DNA of 47,865 nt from Bacteroidales bacterium (GTDB lineage Bacteria > Bacteroidota > Bacteroidia > Bacteroidales > UBA932). The number at the start of each line of letters is the position of its first letter. The first letter of the stretch is position 1. Below are positions 6,369-12,835 of this stretch, in pieces. The stretch covers positions 1 through 47,865 of the forward strand of contig JAEDEB010000011.1 in NCBI GenBank assembly GCA_016293535.1, written 5' to 3'. The notes beneath the pieces are model-generated. The model was given only the letters and a program-made list of their open reading frames with translations, ran no database searches and was not told the DNA's origin. The translations under genes were made by a program, and so were the position numbers.

Positions 6369-8327
6369 ATGATAAATATCAAATTCCCAGACGGCAGCGT
6401 CAGAGAGTATGAGGCAGGCGTAACTGCCTATGACATTGCAATGAGTATCAGCCCGAGGCTTGCGGCCGAAGTGCTTGCAGCAACGGTCGTTCCGGCTTCC
6501 GATACAACGGGTCAGGGAACAATCTTCGACATTTCGCGTCCTATCTGTGAGGATGCATCGATCAAGCTTCACAAATGGGAAGACCCTGAGGCGAAGAAGA
6601 CATTCTGGCACTCCTCCTCCCATCTTATGGCCGAGGCCATCGAGGCCCTCTATCCCGGCGTGAAGCTCGCCATAGGTCCTGCAATAGAGAACGGCTTCTA
6701 CTACGACGTGGATTTCAACGGACATCAGCTGGTCGAGGCTGAGCTCAAGGCCATCGAGGACAAGATGATGGAACTTGCGCGCACCAGGGAGCAGTTCATC
6801 CGCACCGAGGTCAGCAAGGCTGATGCACTCAAAACCTTCCGGGAGAAGGGCGACCCTTACAAGTGCGAGCTGATTGAGGATCTCGAGGACGGTACAATTA
6901 CTTTCTACACCAACGGCAATTTCACCGATCTGTGCCGCGGACCTCACCTCAGGGATACGTCGGTCATCAAGGCGGTGAAACTTCTTTCCATAGCGGGTGC
7001 ATACTGGAGAGGCGACGAAAACCGCCACATGCTTACCAGGATATACGGAATCACCTTCCCGAAAAAGTCCCTCCTGGACGAGTATCTCGTTCTTCTCGAG
7101 GAGGCAAAGAAGCGTGACCACAGGAAGATAGGCAAGGAGATGGAACTCTTCACCTTCTCGCCGAAGGTAGGAATGGGACTTCCTCTCTGGCTTCCCAAGG
7201 GTGCGGACCTTAGATTCCGCCTCGAGCTCTTCCTCCGCAAGATACAGCAGAAGTACGGATACCTTCCTGTTGTGACCCCTCATATCGGAAACAAGGAGCT
7301 GTATGTCACTTCAGGCCATTGGGAGCACTACGGTTCCGATTCATTCAGACCGATAACCACGCCGCAGGAAGGAGAGGAGTATCTGCTGAAGCCGATGAAC
7401 TGCCCTCATCACTGCGAGATTTACCGCAGCAAGCCGCGTTCGTACAAGGACCTTCCTGTCCGTCTCGCAGAGTTCGGAACTGTGTACCGTTACGAGCAGA
7501 GCGGTGAGCTTCACGGACTTACCCGTGTACGCAGCTTTACCCAGGATGATGCTCACCTCTTTGTGCGCCCTGACCAGATCAAGGATGAGTTCGAAAAGGT
7601 GATTGATATCATACTTTATGTATTCAAGACCCTGAACTTCCAGAACTACAAGGCTCAGGTCTCCCTCCGCGATCCGGCCAACAAGAACAAATACATCGGT
7701 TCCGACGAGAACTGGGCAAAGGCTGAGGCAGCTATCCAGGAGGCGGCAGCCGAGAAGGGTCTCCCTACTGTCGTGAAGACGGGTGAGGCGGCTTTCTACG
7801 GACCGAAGCTCGACTTTATGGTCAAGGATGCACTCGGACGCGAGTGGCAGCTCGGAACCATACAGGTGGACTACAACCTTCCGGAACGTTTCGGACTCGA
7901 GTATGTCGGCAGCGACGGAATGAAGCATCGTCCGGTGATGATACACAGGGCTCCGTTCGGCTCTCTTGAGAGATTCGTGGCCGTGCTTCTCGAGCATACT
8001 GCCGGAAAACTCCCTCTGTGGCTCACCCCGGATCAGGTTAACATAGTGCCTGTGAGTGAGAAATTTACAGATTTTGCAAAAAAAGTTTGTGAATTGTTGA
8101 ATAATTCCGAAATTCGCGCCTCCGTTGATGATAGGAATGAGACGATAGGCAAGCGTATCCGTGAGGGTGAACTCAAGAGGATACCGTTCCAGCTTGTCGT
8201 CGGTGAACAGGAGGAAAAGGACGGGACCGTCTCTGTCAGAAGGCAGGGCGGCGTAAATGCAGGAACAATGACAATTGATGCCTTTGCCGAGCTCGTGCTG
8301 AGCGAGGTGAAGCAACAGTTGTCCTGA
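6369..8327 (+). CDS. thrS: Threonine-tRNA ligase
   Basis: 652 aa, normal for ThrRS. The N-terminal TGS domain starts INIKFPDGS, and the editing domain carries HSSSHLMAEA and the Cys-containing DLCRGPH block. The class II catalytic core follows with MNCPHHCEIY (zinc Cys/His), motif 2 around FGTVYRYEQSGE and VRSFTQDDAHLF, motif 3 near HRAPFGSLERF, then the C-terminal anticodon-binding domain. The enzyme charges tRNA-Thr in the cytoplasm. The frame stays open upstream to a TTG at 6297. I chose ATG 6369 because MINIKFPDG is the conserved family start and the upstream 24 codons overlap the leader hairpin. It heads thrS-infC-rpmI-rplT-lepB. Confidence 0.97.
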   Translation: MINIKFPDGSVREYEAGVTAYDIAMSISPRLAAEVLAATVVPASDTTGQGTIFDISRPICEDASIKLHKWEDPEAKKTFWHSSSHLMAEAIEALYPGVKLAIGPAIENGFYYDVDFNGHQLVEAELKAIEDKMMELARTREQFIRTEVSKADALKTFREKGDPYKCELIEDLEDGTITFYTNGNFTDLCRGPHLRDTSVIKAVKLLSIAGAYWRGDENRHMLTRIYGITFPKKSLLDEYLVLLEEAKKRDHRKIGKEMELFTFSPKVGMGLPLWLPKGADLRFRLELFLRKIQQKYGYLPVVTPHIGNKELYVTSGHWEHYGSDSFRPITTPQEGEEYLLKPMNCPHHCEIYRSKPRSYKDLPVRLAEFGTVYRYEQSGELHGLTRVRSFTQDDAHLFVRPDQIKDEFEKVIDIILYVFKTLNFQNYKAQVSLRDPANKNKYIGSDENWAKAEAAIQEAAAEKGLPTVVKTGEAAFYGPKLDFMVKDALGREWQLGTIQVDYNLPERFGLEYVGSDGMKHRPVMIHRAPFGSLERFVAVLLEHTAGKLPLWLTPDQVNIVPVSEKFTDFAKKVCELLNNSEIRASVDDRNETIGKRIREGELKRIPFQLVVGEQEEKDGTVSVRRQGGVNAGTMTIDAFAELVLSEVKQQLS

Positions 8328-8357
8328 CCTTATAAATACAGTATAAATTTTAATTAC

Positions 8358-8374
8358 AGGAGGACTAAACTATC
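8358..8374 (+). promoter_or_regulatory. Strong Shine-Dalgarno that sets the infC ATC start
   Basis: AGGAGG at 8358-8363 is followed, after 8 bases, by ATC at 8372. An in-frame TAA at 8366-8368 closes the frame upstream. Such a strong Shine-Dalgarno is unusual in Bacteroidota and here marks a non-canonical start codon. Confidence 0.75.
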
Positions 8375-8971
8375 GCAGCACCTTTCAAACCTACCCCCAG
8401 GCCGAGACCTGGCGGTTCACGTCCGAACGGACGTCCTGTACCGGGACAGAGGAAGGACGATGACGGACTGAGAATCAATCGTGAGATCACAGCAAGGCAA
8501 GTGCGCCTCGTAGGGGACAATGTTCCTGAGCAGGGCGTATATGACCGTGACGCAGCCTTGAGGCTGGCCGATGAACTTGGTCTTGACCTGGTGGAAATCA
8601 GTGCCAAGGCTGATCCTCCGGTATGCAAGATACTTGATTACCAGAAGTACCTCTATCAGCAGAAGAAGAAGGCCAAGGAAATGAAGGCCAATTCTGCCAA
8701 GATAGTGATAAAGGAGATACGCTTCGGGCCAAATACGGATGAGCACGACTTCCAGTTCAAGCTCAAACATGCCACTGAATTCCTCCAGGAGGGTTCAAAG
8801 GTCAAGGCCTCGGTGTTCTTCAGGGGACGTTCCATCGTCTATGCGGATCAGGGCGAGAAACTGCTTCTGCGCTTCGCCGTCGAACTTGAAGAGTACGGCA
8901 GGGCCGAGCAGATGCCGAAGCTCGAGGGCAAGAGGATGATAATGATGATTGCTCCGATCAAGAAGAAATGA
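8372..8971 (+). CDS. infC: Translation initiation factor IF-3, starting at ATC
   Basis: 199 aa when read from ATC 8372. IF-3 binds the 30S subunit, blocks early 50S joining and rejects wrong start codons. After a Pro/Arg/Gly-rich extension of about 30 residues come the conserved LRINREITARQVRLVGDN block, VYDRDAALRLADELGLDLVEIS, PPVCKILDYQKY, then the C-terminal domain with KEIRFGP and the RGR loop. The first ATG/GTG/TTG in this frame is GTG 8501, which would cut into the conserved N-terminal domain, so it cannot be the start. ATC 8372 has an ideal Shine-Dalgarno and lies four bases after an in-frame stop. E. coli infC starts with AUU and is autoregulated by IF-3, and the same logic probably applies here. 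Confidence 0.93.
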   Translation: MAAPFKPTPRPRPGGSRPNGRPVPGQRKDDDGLRINREITARQVRLVGDNVPEQGVYDRDAALRLADELGLDLVEISAKADPPVCKILDYQKYLYQQKKKAKEMKANSAKIVIKEIRFGPNTDEHDFQFKLKHATEFLQEGSKVKASVFFRGRSIVYADQGEKLLLRFAVELEEYGRAEQMPKLEGKRMIMMIAPIKKK

Positions 8972-9022
8972 CCCACGTGAAGTGGAGCATATATTTATTA
9001 ACGTTTAATTTTCATTAACACC

Positions 9023-9217
9023 ATGTCAAAGTTGAAGACCATCTCCGGTGCCAAAAAGCGTTTCGCGCTTACCGGAACGGGCAAGATCAAGAGGAAGCAT
9101 GCTTACCACAGCCACATCCTCACAAAGAAGACCAACAAGCGCAAGAGAAATTTGGACCATTTCGCTATCGTTGAAAAGGTAGACGAGAAGAGAGTCAAAG
9201 CCCTGTTGGGAATGTAA
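9023..9217 (+). CDS. rpmI: 50S ribosomal protein L35
   Basis: 64 aa, very basic, with the family pattern KLKTISGAKKRFALTGTGKIKRKHAYHSHILTKK (shown in part: KTISGAKKRF, KIKRKHAYHSH). It lies 51 bp after infC and 86 bp before rplT in the standard infC-rpmI-rplT order. It is a component of the large subunit. The spacer to rplT contains a small GC hairpin (CCCG/CGGG around 9262-9278). I would not call it a protein-binding site without evidence. Confidence 0.97.
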   Translation: MSKLKTISGAKKRFALTGTGKIKRKHAYHSHILTKKTNKRKRNLDHFAIVEKVDEKRVKALLGM

Positions 9218-9303
9218 TCAACCAAATCAGTATCACTTGGAACGCAGTCGTAAAGATTCCGCCCGGATAAAGCGGGACACTGCCTCCATAAAACAGTCAA
9301 ATT

Positions 9304-9648
9304 ATGCCAAGATCGGTAAATTCAGTTGCCTCAAGGGCACGCCGCAAGAAGATTCTCAAAAGAACCCGCGGTAACTTCCTTTCAAGAAAAAATGTTTGGA
9401 CGGTAGCAAAGAACACCTATGAGAAGGGTCTTACTTATGCTTACCGTGACCGCAAAGCCAAGAAGCGCTCTTTCCGCGCCCTCTGGATCCAGCGTATCAA
9501 CGCTGCTGCACGCCAGTACGGTATGACCTACTCCCAGTTTATGGGCAAGATCGGAAAGCAGAACATCGGTCTGAACCGCAAGGTTCTCGCAGACCTGGCC
9601 ATGAACAACCCTCAGGCTTTCGAGGCTATCATCAATTCTGTAAAGTAG
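9304..9648 (+). CDS. rplT: 50S ribosomal protein L20
   Basis: 114 aa, the typical L20 length, starting MPRSVNSVASRARRKKILKR. The N-terminal half is the long basic helix that threads into 23S rRNA, and the C-terminal part has the RALWIQRINAAARQYGMTYS block. L20 is needed for early 50S assembly and in several bacteria represses its own operon by binding the leader. It is followed 10 bp later by the signal peptidase gene. Confidence 0.97.
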   Translation: MPRSVNSVASRARRKKILKRTRGNFLSRKNVWTVAKNTYEKGLTYAYRDRKAKKRSFRALWIQRINAAARQYGMTYSQFMGKIGKQNIGLNRKVLADLAMNNPQAFEAIINSVK

Positions 9649-9658
9649 TCTGACGAAA

Positions 9659-11008
9659 GTGGGTTTCAGGGATATATACTCCAATAAGTGGGTGCGGCTG
9701 GCTTTCTGGTCCGTGCTTTACATATTGTGGGTGATATGGCTCGGTTCCTATTGGTGGCTCCTCGGCCTCGGCGTCATCTTCGACATCCACATAACCCGCA
9801 AGGTAAAGTGGGCGTTCTGGAAGGTTGAGTACAAGGAGGGAGAAAAGCACAACATACTGCTGGACTGGCTCGATGCCATAATCTTCGCAGTCATAGTGGT
9901 GACTTTCATCAATATTTTCTGGTTCCAGTCATTCAAGATCCCGTCTTCCTCGATGGAGAGCACCCTCTATACGGGTGACCATCTTTTCGTGAGCAAGCTC
10001 ACCTATGGCCCGCGTGTGCCCCAGACTCCGCTCACCGTTCCTTTTACCCACAATGTGCTTCCCGGAGGCAAAGAGTCGTATTCGACACTTATCCAGAACA
10101 AGTACAGGAGGCTCAAGGGCTTCAGGAATGTAAGGAGAGGCGATGTCGTAGTCTTCGGATTCCCGAACGGCGATACGGTGATGACCAAGTACCCCTTCGA
10201 CGATTATTACGCATACAAGCGTGCATTCGGCAAGGAGTATGTCGAGAAGAATTACGGACCCCTCAAGGTCCGTCCTGTAGACAAGAAGGACCACTATGTC
10301 AAGAGATGCACCGCTGTTGCAGGCGACACGCTCAGTATCGTAAACGGTGTGGTCTATGTAAATTCCTCAGCCCAGGAAGTGCTTCCCGGAATGCAGAATT
10401 CCTACAATGTCGTAACGGACGGAAACAGAATCAACCAGAAGACCCTCGAGTCTCTGGGACTGAATATGAGGGAGCTTTATTTCGACTCGAAACTGCCGGG
10501 ATATCCGGCGATGCCGCTTACGGAGAGTATGAAAGCCGAGGTGTCAGCGCTTGCCAATGTGGTATCAGTCACTGCCAACAACGACGTTTATCCGCCCGAC
10601 TATCCGGATTCGTACCAGGCCCTTTTCCCTTTCAGGAAGGAGTTTGAATGGACCAGGGACAACTATGGTCCGATATGGGTTCCGGCAAAAGGCGCTACGG
10701 TCGAGCTTGACGCGGCAAATCTCCCGCTCTACGAGAGGATTATCTCGGTGTACGAGTCCAATGAACTCGAGATCGGAGAGGATGGTGCCATATTCATCAA
10801 TGGGGTTGAGACTCACAGTTACACTTTCAAGCAGGATTATTTCTGGATGATGGGAGACAACAGACACAATTCCCTCGATTCGAGGTATTGGGGTTTTGTT
10901 CCAGAGGACCACGTCGTGGGACGTCCGTCGCTCATATGGCTCTCCACTGACCAGAATTATGGTTTCCCTAAGAACATCAGGTGGCGCAGATTCCTTAAAA
11001 TACTGTAA
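9659..11008 (+). CDS. lepB: Signal peptidase I
   Basis: 449 aa, long as is usual for Bacteroidota SPase I. N-terminal hydrophobic segments (about residues 10-45 and 73-95) anchor it in the inner membrane. Catalytic Ser lies in the box around FKIPSSSMEST (~residue 100), followed by the long substrate-binding region. Catalytic Lys is in KRCTAVAGD (~residue 218), and the C-terminal GDNRHNSLDSRYWG box is intact. About 150 residues between the last two boxes form a family-specific insertion. The start is taken as GTG 9659, 10 bp after rplT. No better ATG precedes the first membrane segment. It removes signal peptides from secreted proteins. Confidence 0.93.
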   Translation: MGFRDIYSNKWVRLAFWSVLYILWVIWLGSYWWLLGLGVIFDIHITRKVKWAFWKVEYKEGEKHNILLDWLDAIIFAVIVVTFINIFWFQSFKIPSSSMESTLYTGDHLFVSKLTYGPRVPQTPLTVPFTHNVLPGGKESYSTLIQNKYRRLKGFRNVRRGDVVVFGFPNGDTVMTKYPFDDYYAYKRAFGKEYVEKNYGPLKVRPVDKKDHYVKRCTAVAGDTLSIVNGVVYVNSSAQEVLPGMQNSYNVVTDGNRINQKTLESLGLNMRELYFDSKLPGYPAMPLTESMKAEVSALANVVSVTANNDVYPPDYPDSYQALFPFRKEFEWTRDNYGPIWVPAKGATVELDAANLPLYERIISVYESNELEIGEDGAIFINGVETHSYTFKQDYFWMMGDNRHNSLDSRYWGFVPEDHVVGRPSLIWLSTDQNYGFPKNIRWRRFLKIL

Positions 11009-11011
11009 CTA

Positions 11012-11042
11012 TTGCAATTCTGGTTTTTTTTGGAGATATTTG
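11012..11042 (+). promoter_or_regulatory. Possible promoter for rpmB-rpmG
   Basis: TTG at 11012-11014 is followed 20 bases later by GATATTTG at 11035-11042, a one-base departure from TAnnTTTG. It lies ~40 bases upstream of the rpmB ATG in an AT-rich gap after lepB. Confidence 0.4.
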
Positions 11043-11080
11043 CACCCCCTAAAATTTGAAATTTTAAAAAGTTAAATACA

Positions 11081-11323
11081 ATGGCAAAGGTTTGTCAAAT
11101 CACCGGAAGGAAGAGAATGGTCGGCAACAATGTCGCGCATTCCAAGCTGCGCACAAAGCGCATTTTCGCCCTCAACCTCAAGTCCAAGAAGTTCTGGTCT
11201 GAGGCGGAGCAGAGGTTTGTGACACTCAAGGTGTCAGCCAAGGGTATGAGGACAATCGAGAAGAAAGGTCTCGATGCAGCACTCAAGGATGCTCAGAAGA
11301 ACGGATATATTAACCTTTTTTAA
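11081..11323 (+). CDS. rpmB: 50S ribosomal protein L28
   Basis: 80 aa, starting MAKVCQITGRKRMVGNNVAH, the classic L28 opening, with SHxKxxTKRIFxLNL-like sequence and a basic body. It is a component of the large subunit. It is followed 12 bp later by rpmG, and the pair forms the start of a short ribosomal operon that ends at the terminator at 11740-11777. Confidence 0.97.
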   Translation: MAKVCQITGRKRMVGNNVAHSKLRTKRIFALNLKSKKFWSEAEQRFVTLKVSAKGMRTIEKKGLDAALKDAQKNGYINLF

Positions 11324-11335
11324 TCTTTTGTAGTT

Positions 11336-11524
11336 ATGGCAAAGAAAGCTAAAGGTAACAGGGTACAGGTTATCCTCGAGTGCACTGAGCAGAGGGAGAG
11401 CGGCGTACCTGGAATGTCAAGGTACATCACCACCAAGAACAAGAAGAACACTACAGAGCGTCTTGAGAGGAAGAAATACAATCCTTACCTTAAGAGAGTC
11501 ACTGTACATCGTGAGATCAAATAA
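11336..11524 (+). CDS. rpmG: 50S ribosomal protein L33
   Basis: 62 aa with the L33 pattern RVQVILECTEQ, then YITTKNKKNTTERLERKKYNPYLKR (quoted in part). Only one of the four zinc Cys residues of the C+ type is present (C17), so this is the zinc-free C- form. It sits between rpmB and the DUF4295 gene with short gaps. Confidence 0.97.
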   Translation: MAKKAKGNRVQVILECTEQRESGVPGMSRYITTKNKKNTTERLERKKYNPYLKRVTVHREIK

Positions 11525-11540
11525 TTAAGGAGTTTACTTT

Positions 11541-11696
11541 ATGGCAAAGAAAGCAGTCGCAACCTTCTCCGCCAAGGCCGGCGCAAAGAAGATGGTAAAG
11601 TGCATCCGTATGGACAGGTCCGCAAAGACAGGAGCTTATTGCTTCAAGGAGGAACTTGTTGAGGATGCAAAGGTCAAGGAATTCTTCGCAAAGTAA
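11541..11696 (+). CDS. DUF4295 small basic protein
   Basis: 51 aa, opening MAKKAVATFSAKAGAKKMVK and ending FFAK. It matches DUF4295, a small Bacteroidota-only family found directly after rpmG. It is strongly basic, has no signal or membrane segment, and lies 16 bp after rpmG in the same direction. A ribosome-associated role is suggested by its position and charge, but I know of no demonstrated function. The gene is short and easily missed. Start ATG 11541 has an AAGGAG-like sequence about 10 bases upstream. Confidence 0.88.
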   Translation: MAKKAVATFSAKAGAKKMVKCIRMDRSAKTGAYCFKEELVEDAKVKEFFAK

Positions 11697-11739
11697 TTCC
11701 TTTCCATATTGGATATCTCACAAGAGACAATATCTGCAG

Positions 11740-11777
11740 GAGGGTCGCATGTCACAGGACTTGCGACCTTCTTTTTT
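11740..11777 (+). terminator. Intrinsic terminator after rpmB-rpmG-DUF4295
   Basis: A 10-bp stem with one G-U pair (11740-11749 with 11762-11771, GAGGGTCGCA/TGCGACCTTC) and a 12-base loop is followed by six Ts. Confidence 0.85.
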
Positions 11778-11801
11778 GTTTTCACATTCCTCAAATATTT
11801 G

Positions 11802-11809
11802 TAACTTTG
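11802..11809 (+). promoter_or_regulatory. -7 promoter element of the ftsY operon
   Basis: TAACTTTG is an exact TAnnTTTG match, 50 bases before the ftsY ATG and directly after the preceding terminator. The predicted 5' UTR is about 35 bases. Confidence 0.6.
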
Positions 11810-11851
11810 TTTGTTTATGTAATATGAAGAATATTACTATATCGTATTTAT

Positions 11852-12820
11852 ATGGGACTGTTTGACAAAGGTGTCCAGAAGACCAGACGAAGTTTCTTCG
11901 AGAAGATAACGAGGGTTGTTGCCGGCCACTCGAGGGTGAGCGACGGTCTGCTTGACAATATTGAGGAAGCTCTCGTCGCTTCCGATATGGGTGTGGATAC
12001 GACACTTCGCATCATTGACCGTCTCGAGGACCGCGTGGCAGCCGACAGGTACCTGACTACAGAGGAGTTGCTCGGGATGCTCCACGAGGAGATAGCCTCG
12101 CTGCTCGAGATTGACGGCGCGGTGCAGGAAAAGGAAGAACAGGAGAAGGGAGAAGAGGAAAAAGCGTTCCCTATGGACTTCACGAAGAAGCCTTACGTCA
12201 TCCTTGTCGTCGGCGTCAATGGCGTAGGCAAGACCACGACCATAGGAAAACTCGCGGCTCAGCTTGCGCGTATGGGCAAGAAGGTGGTGATAGGTGCTGC
12301 TGATACTTTCCGTGCCGCCGCGGTGGACCAGCTGACAATATGGTCTGAGCGTGCCGGCGTGGACATAGTAAAGCAGCAGATGGGCTCTGATCCCGCATCT
12401 GTAGCTTACGATACCGTGAAATCGGCGGTGGCAAAGGATGCAGATGTTGTGCTCATAGATACGGCCGGCCGTCTCCACAACAGGGTGGACCTCATGAATG
12501 AGCTTACCAAGATAAGGAACGTCATACGGAAAGTGGTTCCGGACGGTCCGCATGAGGTGATGCTGGTCATTGACGCAACGACGGGCCAGAATGCCTTCCA
12601 GCAGGCGAAGGAGTTCATGAGGGCTACGGACGTCAGTTCGCTGGCGGTTACCAAGCTCGACGGCTCAGCCAAGGGAGGCGTGGTCATTGGCATAGTGGAT
12701 CAGTTCAAGGTCCCTGTAAAGTTCATAGGAATAGGCGAGGGTATAGATGATCTCAAGGTCTTCGACAGGAAGGAATTTGTGGACTCTCTCTTCTCCATGG
12801 ATGATCTCATTGGAAAATAA
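11852..12820 (+). CDS. ftsY: Signal recognition particle receptor FtsY
   Basis: 322 aa. It has the short Bacteroidota A-domain (an acidic/charged stretch EKEEQEKGEEEK near residue 95) followed by the NG GTPase domain: G1 GVNGVGKTT, ADTFRAAAVDQL, the DTAGR loop, TKLDGSAKGG and the C-terminal GIGEGIDDL. It receives SRP-bound ribosomes at the inner membrane and hands them to SecYEG. It is the first gene of a run with pheT (15 bp gap). The preceding terminator and promoter separate it from the ribosomal genes. Confidence 0.97.
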   Translation: MGLFDKGVQKTRRSFFEKITRVVAGHSRVSDGLLDNIEEALVASDMGVDTTLRIIDRLEDRVAADRYLTTEELLGMLHEEIASLLEIDGAVQEKEEQEKGEEEKAFPMDFTKKPYVILVVGVNGVGKTTTIGKLAAQLARMGKKVVIGAADTFRAAAVDQLTIWSERAGVDIVKQQMGSDPASVAYDTVKSAVAKDADVVLIDTAGRLHNRVDLMNELTKIRNVIRKVVPDGPHEVMLVIDATTGQNAFQQAKEFMRATDVSSLAVTKLDGSAKGGVVIGIVDQFKVPVKFIGIGEGIDDLKVFDRKEFVDSLFSMDDLIGK

Positions 12821-12835
12821 TAATAGTATACAGAT

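Noticed and set aside
7341..8315. 324-aa minus-strand frame opposite thrS, and similar long frames opposite pheT (13166-14203), dxr (30987-31787), DUF4837 (33538-34515) and GH28-GH105 (36087-37355)
   Set aside because: Each mirrors a confidently identified gene and shows no family pattern; they follow from the codon bias of the sense gene.
9218..9303. L20-type autoregulatory site between rpmI and rplT
   Set aside because: Only a short CCCG/CGGG stem is present; without conservation it does not support a protein-binding site.
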